From NCBI GenBank assembly GCA_017501465.1, contig JAFVWY010000010.1, forward strand, positions 1 through 64,000: a DNA stretch of 64,000 bases, written 5' to 3'. Each line of letters opens with the position of its first letter. Position 1 is the stretch's first letter. Shown here piece by piece: positions 8,352-17,081 of this stretch. Source of the stretch: Bacilli bacterium. Its GTDB lineage: Bacteria; Bacillota_I; Bacilli_A; ML615J-28; CAG-313. Position numbers and translations under genes: made by a program. The notes below the pieces were generated by a model. It made no database searches and had not been told where the DNA came from. It worked only from the letters and a program-made list of their open reading frames with translations.

Positions 8352-10481
8352 ATGAAACGAATTTATAAATTTTTAATTTTATTACTTGTATTATCTCTTA
8401 CAGGGTGTAATTCTAATGGAGATGATACTGGTAGTGGTAGTAATAATAACGAAGGACAAGTATTAACTGATAAACAAGGTTTAGTCTATGAACTAAGTTC
8501 AGATAAGTCTTTTTATGCTGTAGTTAATACACTAGATTCAGTTAGTAAACATGTTGAAATACCAGACATATTTAAAGAATTGCCTGTTAAACAGATAAAG
8601 AAGTTTGCTTTTAAAGGTAGAGATAATATCGAAAGTATTTATATACCGGATAGCATTGAAAAAATTGATAAGTATGCGATATATGAATGTATAAGTTTAG
8701 CTAGTATTAACGTACCTTTTGTAGGAGAACAAAACAATAGTGTTAACAACTGGTTTGGTTATATTTTTGGAGCGGAAAGTTATAATGAAAATAAATTTAT
8801 GGTTCCATCTTCTTTAAAAGAGGTAACACTTAGAAATGTTCAATCTATAGCTGAAAATGCATTTTACGGATGTAATAATATTATAAGTTTAACTCTACCA
8901 TATACGGTAAAAGAAATAAAAGATAATGCTTTTCAGCATTGTCAAGGATTAAAAATTCTTTATTATGAAGGTAATATCTCTAAGTGGTGTAATATTGAAT
9001 TTTCAAATCAATTTTCAACACCAATGTATTATGCTGAAAATTTCTATTTAAAACAAGATAATGATTTTATTGAAATTAAAAATATTACAATACCAGAAGA
9101 TATTACATCTATCAAATCATTTACTTTTACTGGTTTTAAAAATCTTCATGGAGTTGTCTTGCCTAAACATGTTAATGAAATACAAACTGCAGCATTTGGT
9201 CAGTCTTTGATTAAAGTAATTGAATTAGAAGGATCTAAACAATTTGGATTTAGAGCCTTTGTACAATGTTCTTCTTTAGAACATATAGTATTTAGAGGAA
9301 CTCTTTTAGAATGGTGTCAAAATCACTTTGAAGACATTTATGCAAACCCAATGTGTAATGGTTCTAATTTTTCTTTAATAGACGAATTTGGAAATATTGA
9401 GCGACCTACTTCTATAATAATTCCGGAAGAGTTAATAAGTCTTAATCCATATCAATTTACTGGTTTAAAACAATTAGAAGAATTAGTTATAGGTGAAAAT
9501 ATTGAATCAATAGGTGGTAGTGCTTTTAGTAGTTGTAATAATTTAAAAACTATAACAGTTTACAATAGCCCAATTCTTAATTCAACATTTGATTACTGTT
9601 TTAATGTAGAAACTGTTAATATTGGTCCTAACGTAAATTATATTGAGATGGGGGTTTTTAATGATTTACTATCTTTAAAATCGATAAATGTTGATAGTGA
9701 TAATTTATATTATACCTCTATTGATGGATCTCTTTATTCTAAAGATCAAACAATTTTGTTTAAATATGTAAATTCTCATACTTTAGACGAATTTATTATA
9801 CCAAAGAGTGTTAAAAAAATAGATGCATATAGTTTTAAAAATCATAACTTAAAACGTTTATTTGTTTCAGCAAATGCTGATGTTATCGATGGTAATGCAT
9901 TTAATGAAAGTATTAAAGTTTATTTAGAAAAAGAATATGATTCATTATACATCTTAAATCATGGAGTAGTCTTCTATGAAAATGTCATTAAGAATGATTT
10001 ATATTATTTAGATGATTTTGTCTATATATTAAATAAAGAGTCAAATACTTGTTTAATTAGTGAATATGTTGGAACACGTAATGTTATTAATATTAAAGAT
10101 AGTATTTTAGTAAACGGTGTTAACTATCAAATAACAAAAATTGGTAATTATGCATTCTATATAAATGAATATATTGATTTTGTTACTTTACCTAATTCAA
10201 TAGAAGAAATTGGTGATGGTGCTTTTTCTGAATGTATTAATTTAACGATGATAAATATTCCTAATTCAGTTGGAAAATTAGGTTCATATGCGTTTTCTGA
10301 ATGTTATAGTTTAGAAAGTATTATTGTTCCAAGTAGTGTTTTAATAATTGGTGAGGAGTGTTTTAAATCACGTTATGGAATCACTATTTATTGTGAGGCA
10401 GAAACTAAACCAAGTGGTTGGGTTAATAATTTTTATAGTGCAACTGCAACTATTGTTTGGGGACATCAAATTGAAGAGTAA
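8352..10481 (+). CDS. BspA-type leucine-rich repeat lipoprotein
   Basis: 709 aa. Lipobox LTGC (C19) follows a short signal peptide, then an acidic/Asn linker. The rest is a chain of BspA-like LRR_5 repeats (pattern IP.SV..I...AF..C..L). Two long island modules with a W-C...PM core (about residues 212-250 and 317-353) break the repeat. Such proteins are surface-exposed and bind proteins or glycans. It has its own promoter and terminator, so it is probably separate from the XRE-VWA operon, though adjacent. The ligand is unknown. Confidence 0.85.
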   Translation: MKRIYKFLILLLVLSLTGCNSNGDDTGSGSNNNEGQVLTDKQGLVYELSSDKSFYAVVNTLDSVSKHVEIPDIFKELPVKQIKKFAFKGRDNIESIYIPDSIEKIDKYAIYECISLASINVPFVGEQNNSVNNWFGYIFGAESYNENKFMVPSSLKEVTLRNVQSIAENAFYGCNNIISLTLPYTVKEIKDNAFQHCQGLKILYYEGNISKWCNIEFSNQFSTPMYYAENFYLKQDNDFIEIKNITIPEDITSIKSFTFTGFKNLHGVVLPKHVNEIQTAAFGQSLIKVIELEGSKQFGFRAFVQCSSLEHIVFRGTLLEWCQNHFEDIYANPMCNGSNFSLIDEFGNIERPTSIIIPEELISLNPYQFTGLKQLEELVIGENIESIGGSAFSSCNNLKTITVYNSPILNSTFDYCFNVETVNIGPNVNYIEMGVFNDLLSLKSINVDSDNLYYTSIDGSLYSKDQTILFKYVNSHTLDEFIIPKSVKKIDAYSFKNHNLKRLFVSANADVIDGNAFNESIKVYLEKEYDSLYILNHGVVFYENVIKNDLYYLDDFVYILNKESNTCLISEYVGTRNVINIKDSILVNGVNYQITKIGNYAFYINEYIDFVTLPNSIEEIGDGAFSECINLTMINIPNSVGKLGSYAFSECYSLESIIVPSSVLIIGEECFKSRYGITIYCEAETKPSGWVNNFYSATATIVWGHQIEE

Positions 10482-10484
10482 ATT

Positions 10485-10511
10485 AAAGCAAGGTAAAACC
10501 TTGCTTTTTAA
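10485..10511 (+). terminator. Terminator after the LRR gene
   Basis: Stem AAAGCAAGG/CCTTGCTTT, loop TAAAA, followed by T-rich sequence. Confidence 0.8.
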
Positions 10512-10544
10512 TTTATTTAAAAAATATCGAAATATGTAAAAATG

Positions 10545-10553
10545 TGTTATAAT
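10545..10553 (+). promoter_or_regulatory. Extended -10 promoter
   Basis: TGTTATAAT, 30 nt before the ATG at 10584; the -35 is poor. Confidence 0.55.
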
Positions 10554-10583
10554 AAAAATGAATTTAAATAATTGGAGTATATT

Positions 10584-11678
10584 ATGAGTTATAGTATTGA
10601 ACAAATAATTGAAAAAGCAAAAGAAATATGTAGTGTTAAAGAATTTAATAAATATGTTAATTCTAGAGAGTATGAATTAAAAGTAACGGCTCTTGCAGGG
10701 TCAATCATTGTTGAAGATAATATTATTGAAGAAATGTTACTCAATGTTAATAAATTATTTAGTAATTTTAAAGAATTAGCATTTACTTTATTTTTTGTTT
10801 GTTATACAGTATGTAGAAGACAAAATTATGGAAATGTTTTAGATTTAGCAATATCATATGAAGATAAATTTGAAGAATACGAAATAATGAAACACATCAA
10901 ATTAATGGCAGTTTTAGATGTTTCTTCTCATTCATCTACTCTTTATAAAGCCATTAAAGAATCTAGTAAATTAATTGAACTAGTTAACGATGATTGTGAT
11001 TTTACAAACCATGTTGGTGTATTGAATGTATACACTGGGTTAATTTGTAAGTATTTTGAATATCAGCTTGATGAAAGATTTGAACCTGAGAATAAAGAAT
11101 TATTAACAAAAGCTCTAAAAAGTATTAAAAAGGTAATTGAAATTGAAAAAGAAAAAAATGGTTCATATGAAAATGTCTATTCTAAATTTTATCTAAATTA
11201 TGGTAGAATATTAATCCTTTTAGGTAAATATAATAAAGGAGAAGAAGAAATTCAAAGAGCAATAAGTTTATTATCAAATTCAACAGATCGCGCATCTAAA
11301 GTAAATGAATATAATCAATACTTATTAAAAGCATCTATCATTCATTCTTATGATTTAAATGAAGAAAAAATAAAAGACTTAGATAAAATCAAGGTTAGTA
11401 ATTACAAATCAATTGCGTTAATGACAACTTTACTTGGTTTCTTATTAGGAACAATAAATATATTTACTACCATAACTGATGCTTTTACTTTAACAGTTTT
11501 AATGGTTGGTTATTGTGGTTTATTAATGATTTTACTAGGTACTATTTTACTTGGGTTTACTTTAACTTTAAAAGAAAGAAAAATACGTCTTTATATCTAC
11601 GATATTTTAATATTAGTAGTAGGTGTAGTTATTTTTGGTCTTGCTTTACTAACAGTTATCAATAAAGGGATGATTTAA
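10584..11678 (+). CDS. Helical-repeat protein with C-terminal membrane segments
   Basis: About 364 aa. Residues 1-260 are predicted all-helical, with TPR-like character (NYGRILILLGKYNKGEEEIQRAISLL). Residues 268-360 contain about three membrane spans. The in-frame TTG at 10572 lies inside the TTGGAG ribosome site, so the ATG at 10584 is the start. The stop overlaps the ATG of the PP2C gene by 1 nt (TAATG), indicating tight cotranslation. The helical domain faces the cytosol in the simplest topology and could scaffold the phosphatase. The exact family is not recognised. Confidence 0.65.
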   Translation: MSYSIEQIIEKAKEICSVKEFNKYVNSREYELKVTALAGSIIVEDNIIEEMLLNVNKLFSNFKELAFTLFFVCYTVCRRQNYGNVLDLAISYEDKFEEYEIMKHIKLMAVLDVSSHSSTLYKAIKESSKLIELVNDDCDFTNHVGVLNVYTGLICKYFEYQLDERFEPENKELLTKALKSIKKVIEIEKEKNGSYENVYSKFYLNYGRILILLGKYNKGEEEIQRAISLLSNSTDRASKVNEYNQYLLKASIIHSYDLNEEKIKDLDKIKVSNYKSIALMTTLLGFLLGTINIFTTITDAFTLTVLMVGYCGLLMILLGTILLGFTLTLKERKIRLYIYDILILVVGVVIFGLALLTVINKGMI

Positions 11679-12478
11679 TGAAAATACAAGCTTTAACAAG
11701 AAAATCTCATTTTTGGAATGAGGATCGCTTCATTGTTGGTAATAATTATTGGATTGTTATTGATGGTGCAACCCCTCTTATTAAAAAAAATAACGAAAAT
11801 CTTGCTAGATACATGGTAGATTATATCAAAAAAAATATTGATAAGTATAAAGGGCGTATTAAAGATAGATTGATTAAGTTATCAAGTGATTTATATGATG
11901 AACTTAAATTAGTTTCAAATGATGCAGCATATAAACCTTCAGCAAGTCTTGCTTATGTTGAATTAATTGATGAAGTCTTTTATGTGGGTGTTCTTGGCGA
12001 TTGTGAAGTTACTATTAAAACAAATAATAATGAAATTATTCGCTGTTTTAAAGATGACTTATCAAAACTAGATGCTATTTCGCTTACAAGATTACAAGAG
12101 GAAGCTAGTAAAAGGAATATTAATGTAAAAGATGCTAGAAAATATATCATTGATACATTAATTAAACATCGTAGACTAATTAATCAAAGTGGCGGTTATC
12201 AAGCATATACAATTTCTGATAATTTGGAATTTAGAGAATATAGTTTTTCTATTGAATCAAAAAAAGTAAAAGAAATTTATTTATATTCGGATGGTTTTTC
12301 AGCAAGTTTTCAACAATTAAAGATTTATGATAAACATGAAGATTTATTTAAACATACTTTAGATATTAAATTAGAAGTGGAAAAAATCGTCAAAACTGCA
12401 TTTTCTGATGGTAATTGTAATAAATATCCCCGTTTTAAAAAGATTGATGATATTACAATTATTCAAATAATAAATTAA
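11678..12478 (+). CDS. PP2C-family serine/threonine phosphatase
   Basis: 266 aa. Spaced PP2C metal motifs are visible: NEDRF near residue 14-18, VIDGATP near 31-37, PSASLAYVEL, GVLGDCE, YSDGFSAS and KKIDDITII at the end. These supply the Asp ligands for the two-metal centre, so the enzyme is probably active against phosphoSer/Thr proteins. It is cytosolic. Its start overlaps the stop of the helical/TM protein by 1 nt, suggesting a membrane-tethered pair. No Hanks-type kinase occurs in the window, so the substrate must be modified by a kinase encoded elsewhere. Confidence 0.8.
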   Translation: MKIQALTRKSHFWNEDRFIVGNNYWIVIDGATPLIKKNNENLARYMVDYIKKNIDKYKGRIKDRLIKLSSDLYDELKLVSNDAAYKPSASLAYVELIDEVFYVGVLGDCEVTIKTNNNEIIRCFKDDLSKLDAISLTRLQEEASKRNINVKDARKYIIDTLIKHRRLINQSGGYQAYTISDNLEFREYSFSIESKKVKEIYLYSDGFSASFQQLKIYDKHEDLFKHTLDIKLEVEKIVKTAFSDGNCNKYPRFKKIDDITIIQIIN

Positions 12479-12512
12479 AAAAATGGCTTATTTTAGTAAG
12501 CCATTTTTTATC
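12479..12512 (+). terminator. Terminator after the PP2C gene
   Basis: Stem AAAATGGCTTA/TAAGCCATTTT, loop TTTTAG, then T run. Confidence 0.85.
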
Positions 12513-12528
12513 TTTATTTTATCTTTGG

Positions 12529-12557
12529 TTGAATATAAGTTTAAAAAGTGGTAAAAT
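12529..12557 (+). promoter_or_regulatory. Promoter of trkA-trkH
   Basis: TTGAAT - 17 bp - TAAAAT, about 35 nt before the trkA ATG. Confidence 0.55.
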
Positions 12558-12591
12558 AATATAATAAAAAGTAATATTAACGGAGGTAATT

Positions 12592-13947
12592 ATGAAGATA
12601 GTAGTTATCGGTGATGGCAAAGTAGGTAATGCAATTATTGAAAATGCTTGTCTAGAAGGTCATCAAGTAATAGTTATTGATAAAAACCCAGATATCGTAG
12701 AAGATATAGTTAATAGATATGATGTTATGGGGATTTGTGGTAATGGTGCTAGTTACGGAATTTTAAGAAGTGCCGAAGTTAGTAGAGCAAATTTAGTTAT
12801 TGCGGTTACAGCAAGTGACGAGACAAATATTTTAGCGTGTATTATTGCTAAGAAATTGGGAGCCAAAGCTACTATCGCAAGAGTTAGAAACTATGAATAT
12901 AATCAACACATTAAAAATATCAAAGTAGACTTTGATATTGATATGACTATCAATCCAGAAAAAGAATGTGCTGATGAAATATTAAAAGTTATCAACTTCC
13001 CAGAAGCAATAAGAGTTGATAATTTTGGCGATGGTACTGTAGATTTAGTCGAATTATATATCCCAGAGAATAGTTTATTAATTGGTCAGACTTTAGCATC
13101 TATATCTTCAAAATTTCAAGTTAAAGTTTTAGTTTGTGCAGTACAAAGAAAAGATGAAGTGATTATTCCGACTGGTCAATTTGTTTTTATGCCGAAAGAT
13201 AAGATTCATATTACCGCTAATAGAACAAACATTAAACAGTTTTTAAATAAACTTGGTTTAATAGAAACAAAGATTAAATCTGTTTTAATTATTGGTGGTG
13301 GAAGAATTACAGAATTCTTAGGTCAAGAATTAATTCGAAATAAATATGAAGTTAAGATTATTGAAAAAGATAGAAAGCGTTGTTTAGAACTTAGTGAATT
13401 ATTACCAAAAGCATCTATTATTTGTGGAGATGGCACTAGCCAAAAAGTTTTAAATGAGGAAGGATTAAAACAAAGCGATGCTATTATTTCATTAACTGGT
13501 GTCGATGAAGAAAATATTATAATTTCTATGTATTCAGCTAAAATGAATGTTAAAAAAGTAGTTGCTAAAGTTAATAAATCTTCATTTGTTAGTATTATGG
13601 AAACACTTAGTATGGCTACTATAGTTTCTCCTAAAGATATTATTGCATCAAGAATTGTAAGCTATATTAGAGCTAGGGGAAATTCACGTGGAAGTAATAT
13701 TGTTACATTATATAAATTAGTTAATAATAAAGTTGAAGCATTAGAGTTTATTGCAAAACAAAAAAGTAAAGTATTAAATAAATGTTTAAAAGATTTAAAA
13801 TTAAAACCTAAATTACTTATCGCTGGTATTATCCATGATGGTGAATTTATTGTGCCAAGTGGTTCCGATACAATTCAAATGGATGATAAAGTTATTGTCG
13901 TTACAGCAGGGCAATATTTAGATGATTTAGATGATATTTTGGAATAG
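12592..13947 (+). CDS. trkA: Trk potassium uptake NAD-binding regulator TrkA
   Basis: 451 aa, the usual length of two-unit TrkA. It has two Rossmann NAD-binding domains (GDGKVG near residue 7 and GGGRITEFLG near 231), each followed by a TrkA-C ligand domain. As the cytosolic gating ring it binds NAD(H)/nucleotides and controls the TrkH pore. GGAGG precedes the ATG. trkH begins 3 nt after the stop, forming a complete K+ uptake operon. Confidence 0.93.
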   Translation: MKIVVIGDGKVGNAIIENACLEGHQVIVIDKNPDIVEDIVNRYDVMGICGNGASYGILRSAEVSRANLVIAVTASDETNILACIIAKKLGAKATIARVRNYEYNQHIKNIKVDFDIDMTINPEKECADEILKVINFPEAIRVDNFGDGTVDLVELYIPENSLLIGQTLASISSKFQVKVLVCAVQRKDEVIIPTGQFVFMPKDKIHITANRTNIKQFLNKLGLIETKIKSVLIIGGGRITEFLGQELIRNKYEVKIIEKDRKRCLELSELLPKASIICGDGTSQKVLNEEGLKQSDAIISLTGVDEENIIISMYSAKMNVKKVVAKVNKSSFVSIMETLSMATIVSPKDIIASRIVSYIRARGNSRGSNIVTLYKLVNNKVEALEFIAKQKSKVLNKCLKDLKLKPKLLIAGIIHDGEFIVPSGSDTIQMDDKVIVVTAGQYLDDLDDILE

Positions 13948-13950
13948 CTT

Positions 13951-15420
13951 ATGAATTATACAAGTATTAAAAATATTCTTGGTAAAATCATGGTGCTTTT
14001 AGCATTTTTAATGTTTTTACCAATCATCGTATGTTTATGTGAAGACGAAAGTGAAAGAAATTTAATATCTTTTCTAATTCCTATTACTTTACTATTTGTT
14101 ATTGGTAAACTTTTAATGGTAAAAAAAGCAGAGAATAATTCATTATTACCAAGAGAAGGGTTTATAATTGTAGCTTTATCTTGGATTATAATGTCTTTAT
14201 TTGGTTGTTTGCCATTTATTATATCAGGAGAAATCCCTAATTTTATTGATGCTTTTTTTGAGATTACATCTGGTTTTACTACAACAGGTAGTTCAATTTT
14301 AAATGATCCTTCCAAACTTAGTAAAAGTATGATGTTTTGGCGAAGTTTTTCACACTGGATTGGTGGTATGGGAATACTTGTCTTTATTCTTGCTATTATC
14401 CCAGAAAGTAAAGATGGTTCGGCAATGTATATTTTAAGAGCTGAATCACCTGGCCCACAAGTAGGGAAACTAGTATCAAAGATGAGAGTTACATCAAGAA
14501 TTCTATATTTAATATATGTTTTCTTAACTGTTTTACAAGTGTTAATTCTTTGGTTGGGTCCAGATGCAAAAATGGATTTCTTCAATAGCTTAATTTATAC
14601 TTTTGGTACAGCTGGTACTGGTGGATTAGGTGTTGATGTAGGAAGCTTGGAAACATATACTGCATATTCTCAATATGTAATCGCAGTCTTTATGTTAATA
14701 TTCGGAATAAATTTTTCTTTATTCTATTTAATTTTGATTGGCAATTTCAAAGAAGTATTTAAAAATCAGGAAGTAAAGTTATATTTTATAATAGTTATTA
14801 TTAGTATTTTAATTGTATTTTTAAATATCTATAATAATTATGCAACAACTGAAGAAGCATTTAGACATGCATTCTTCCAAGTCTCATCTATTATAACAAC
14901 TACAGGATATTCAACTACTAATTTTGCTGATTCTAGTTTATTCCCTTCTATGGCTCAAATGGTTCTTATTTTCTTAATGCTTTTTGGTGCATGTGCAGGA
15001 TCTACTGGAGGCGGTATCAAAATTTCAAGAATTAATATTTTATTTAGATCAATCTTGAAAAAGATAAAAAATATGGTGAGTCCTAGAAAAGTTGAAGTAT
15101 TAATAATTGATGGAAATAAAACTGATGAAGAAATGGTAAATTCAGTCCATACATTCTTGGTTGTTTATATGATAGTACTTTTTGCTGTTGCTTTTATTAT
15201 ATCTATTGATGGCTATGATTTTACAACTAACTTTTCAGCATCTTTAGCTTGTTTAAGTAATATTGGACCTGGATTAGGTAAAGTAGGTCCTTATGAAAAC
15301 TTTAATGGTTTTTCATATTTTTCTAAGTTTATATTGTCATTAGAAATGATAACAGGACGTTTAGAACTATTCCCAATGTTAATACTATTTAGTCCAAAAA
15401 CTTGGAAAAAAAGAGTTTAA
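13951..15420 (+). CDS. trkH: Trk potassium uptake channel protein TrkH
   Basis: 489 aa integral membrane protein with the four M1-P-M2 repeats of TrkH/KtrB. Selectivity-filter-like turns are visible: TTTGSS, GTAGTGGLG, ITTTGYSTT and NIGPG. The SHWIGGMG and GACAGSTGGGIK stretches are family hallmarks. It conducts K+ into the cell with TrkA as the regulatory ring. It lies 3 nt after trkA and has no strong separate ribosome site, suggesting coupling to trkA translation. Confidence 0.93.
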   Translation: MNYTSIKNILGKIMVLLAFLMFLPIIVCLCEDESERNLISFLIPITLLFVIGKLLMVKKAENNSLLPREGFIIVALSWIIMSLFGCLPFIISGEIPNFIDAFFEITSGFTTTGSSILNDPSKLSKSMMFWRSFSHWIGGMGILVFILAIIPESKDGSAMYILRAESPGPQVGKLVSKMRVTSRILYLIYVFLTVLQVLILWLGPDAKMDFFNSLIYTFGTAGTGGLGVDVGSLETYTAYSQYVIAVFMLIFGINFSLFYLILIGNFKEVFKNQEVKLYFIIVIISILIVFLNIYNNYATTEEAFRHAFFQVSSIITTTGYSTTNFADSSLFPSMAQMVLIFLMLFGACAGSTGGGIKISRINILFRSILKKIKNMVSPRKVEVLIIDGNKTDEEMVNSVHTFLVVYMIVLFAVAFIISIDGYDFTTNFSASLACLSNIGPGLGKVGPYENFNGFSYFSKFILSLEMITGRLELFPMLILFSPKTWKKRV

Positions 15421-15472
15421 AATGTTAAAAAAATAAAATGTTCATATAATATATAATAAGGAGGAAAAATAT

Positions 15473-15940
15473 ATGGCTTTTTGTAGACAATGTGGAAATA
15501 AATTAGGAGAAGAACAAAAATTTTGTCCTGTTTGTGGAGCAAAAGTAGGACAAGTAGAAGAACATCCACAACCAACAGTTAATCCTGCTCCAGTATATAC
15601 TCAACCTGTTCAATATGCTCAACCTGTAGAACAAGCTCCTGCTAAAGAACCGGTAGTTTATACAATTTTTTCAATTATTGGTTTAATTGGTGGTATTTGT
15701 TCAATGGTTCTTAGTGTAACATTTATTTATTCTTTTTTTGCACTATTTTCTGGTATCCCATCTTTAGTATTAAGTGCAATTGCAAAGAAAAGTGTTAAAC
15801 ATCATGGAAAGGCAAAAGCTGGTTTTGTATTATCATTAATTTCTGTGATTATTGGTGGTCTTTTTGTGCTTTTATTATTAACAATAATTCCACTAATTCC
15901 AGAACTTGCTGAACTATTTTCAGAATTTGCTGCTTACTAA
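15473..15940 (+). CDS. Zinc-ribbon membrane protein, paralogue 1
   Basis: 155 aa. An N-terminal zinc ribbon (CRQCG ... CPVCG, residues 4-24) is followed by a Pro/Gln/Val-rich linker and a DUF4190-like membrane part with two spans separated by a basic AIAKKSVKHHGKAKAGF loop. It is the first of three paralogues in a row. The ribbon is cytosolic in the likely topology. A strong AAGGAGG ribosome site and its own terminator are present. The function of this family is not established. Confidence 0.75.
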   Translation: MAFCRQCGNKLGEEQKFCPVCGAKVGQVEEHPQPTVNPAPVYTQPVQYAQPVEQAPAKEPVVYTIFSIIGLIGGICSMVLSVTFIYSFFALFSGIPSLVLSAIAKKSVKHHGKAKAGFVLSLISVIIGGLFVLLLLTIIPLIPELAELFSEFAAY

Positions 15941-15965
15941 AAAAAAGGCTTATGCCTTTTTTTGT
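15940..15965 (+). terminator. Terminator after zinc-ribbon paralogue 1
   Basis: Stem AAAAAGGC/GCCTTTTT with TTAT loop, then T run. Confidence 0.8.
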
Positions 15966-15979
15966 TTTTTGTAATAAAC

Positions 15980-16008
15980 TTGCAAATTGAAGTATAATAG
16001 TGTATAAT
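15980..16008 (+). promoter_or_regulatory. Promoter of zinc-ribbon paralogue 2
   Basis: TTGCAA - 17 bp - TATAAT. Confidence 0.7.
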
Positions 16009-16038
16009 TAAAATATACTATATAGGAGGTATAATAAA

Positions 16039-16497
16039 ATGACTTTTTGTAAAAAATGTGGTCATTTGATTTCAGATGATTCAATGTATTGTCCAAAATG
16101 TGGTACTGCTAAAGAAGTGATTCAATCAGAAGTTATTCATGCTGAACCTATTCAACAAACTCAACAACCAACTAAACTAGTTAGCAGAAGAGGCGAACCT
16201 GTAGTATTTAAAGTATTTTCTATTATTGCTTTAGTATTAGGTATTGTTTCTTTAGCAATGGCTTCATTAGGTTTTTTAAATATGTTTAATTTTTTCTTCT
16301 TAGGATATTTATTAGGAGCTTTCGCAATTTCTTTTGGTGTCCCTGGTATTGTATTTGGTGCAATATCAAAGAAAAGAACATATATTAGCCATGGTAAGGC
16401 AGTTACTGGTTTTGTACTTTCATTAATTGGTACTATTATTGGTGCAATCGTATTTATTATTACTTATATTCAATTGCTAGAAAGTATAATTTATTAA
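16039..16497 (+). CDS. Zinc-ribbon membrane protein, paralogue 2
   Basis: 152 aa with the same plan as the preceding gene: an N-terminal zinc ribbon (CKKCG ... CPKCG), a linker, and two membrane segments flanking a basic SKKRTYISHGKAVTGF loop (DUF4190-like). It has its own promoter and terminator, so it is a separate transcription unit despite the tandem arrangement. The similarity of linker and loop shows that these genes arose by local duplication. Function unknown. Confidence 0.75.
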   Translation: MTFCKKCGHLISDDSMYCPKCGTAKEVIQSEVIHAEPIQQTQQPTKLVSRRGEPVVFKVFSIIALVLGIVSLAMASLGFLNMFNFFFLGYLLGAFAISFGVPGIVFGAISKKRTYISHGKAVTGFVLSLIGTIIGAIVFIITYIQLLESIIY

Positions 16498-16507
16498 TTA
16501 AAAAAAT

Positions 16508-16535
16508 GAAAGAGTATATACTCTTTCTTTTTTTG
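16508..16535 (+). terminator. Terminator after zinc-ribbon paralogue 2
   Basis: Stem GAAAGAG/CTCTTTC, loop TATATA, T run. Confidence 0.8.
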
Positions 16536-16556
16536 TTAAACAAATTTTCTTATATG

Positions 16557-16585
16557 TTGAAAAAATGAATCAATTATTATATAAT
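16557..16585 (+). promoter_or_regulatory. Promoter of the third zinc-ribbon gene operon
   Basis: TTGAAA - 17 bp - TATAAT. An ATG at 16565 in frame with the downstream gene lies inside this promoter, so it is not the start. Confidence 0.75.
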
Positions 16586-16612
16586 AATATTAATTATTAT
16601 TTGGAGGTAATT

Positions 16613-17068
16613 ATGTATACTTGTAAGAAGTGCGGAAAAGAATTAAATGATGAGTTAATGTTTTGTACATCTTGTGGTACTAAAAAAGAATCAACTAATA
16701 AAACTGAAGAGGTTACTCCAAATCGTAAAACATTATATATTAATCTTTTAATTAAAAAAGAAAAAATGTATCAAATATTTAGTATCCTTTCCATTGTTTT
16801 AGGTAGTATATCTTGTGTTATTGGATATTTTGCGGTGGACATTTTTTATTTGACTTCAGATGGTGATTTAATTAGAACAATAATGTTATTATTATCACTT
16901 TCTTTTTCGGTGCCTGCTTTTGTATTAAATGTTATTGCAACGAAAACTACCAGACATCTTACTAAGATTAAAATTGGGTATATTTTTTCAATTCTTGGCC
17001 TAATTCTTAGTATTACAATGATGGTATTAATGATTATTGATGGTTTAGGCACTAAATTTATGCGTTAA
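16613..17068 (+). CDS. Zinc-ribbon membrane protein, paralogue 3
   Basis: 151 aa. Zinc ribbon CKKCG ... CTSCG at residues 4-22, a short linker without the Pro/Gln-rich part of paralogue 1, then a membrane region with about three hydrophobic stretches and the basic TKTTRHLTKIKIG loop. The start at 16613 is chosen because TTGGAGG lies 6 nt before it, the protein then aligns with its two paralogues, and the upstream ATG falls in the promoter. It heads a unit with the M28 peptidase (14 nt downstream), the ureohydrolase and the SpeD-like gene. Confidence 0.75.
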   Translation: MYTCKKCGKELNDELMFCTSCGTKKESTNKTEEVTPNRKTLYINLLIKKEKMYQIFSILSIVLGSISCVIGYFAVDIFYLTSDGDLIRTIMLLLSLSFSVPAFVLNVIATKTTRHLTKIKIGYIFSILGLILSITMMVLMIIDGLGTKFMR

Positions 17069-17081
17069 TTTAGGATAGGTT

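Noticed and set aside
6760-12478. Anti-phage defence system made of VWA, LRR and PP2C genes
   Set aside because: The VWA and LRR proteins are exported lipoproteins and separate transcription units; no effector, nuclease or ATPase is present.
13956-14585. 209-codon open frame on the minus strand inside trkH
   Set aside because: Shadow of a clear TrkH gene; no ribosome site or recognisable domains.
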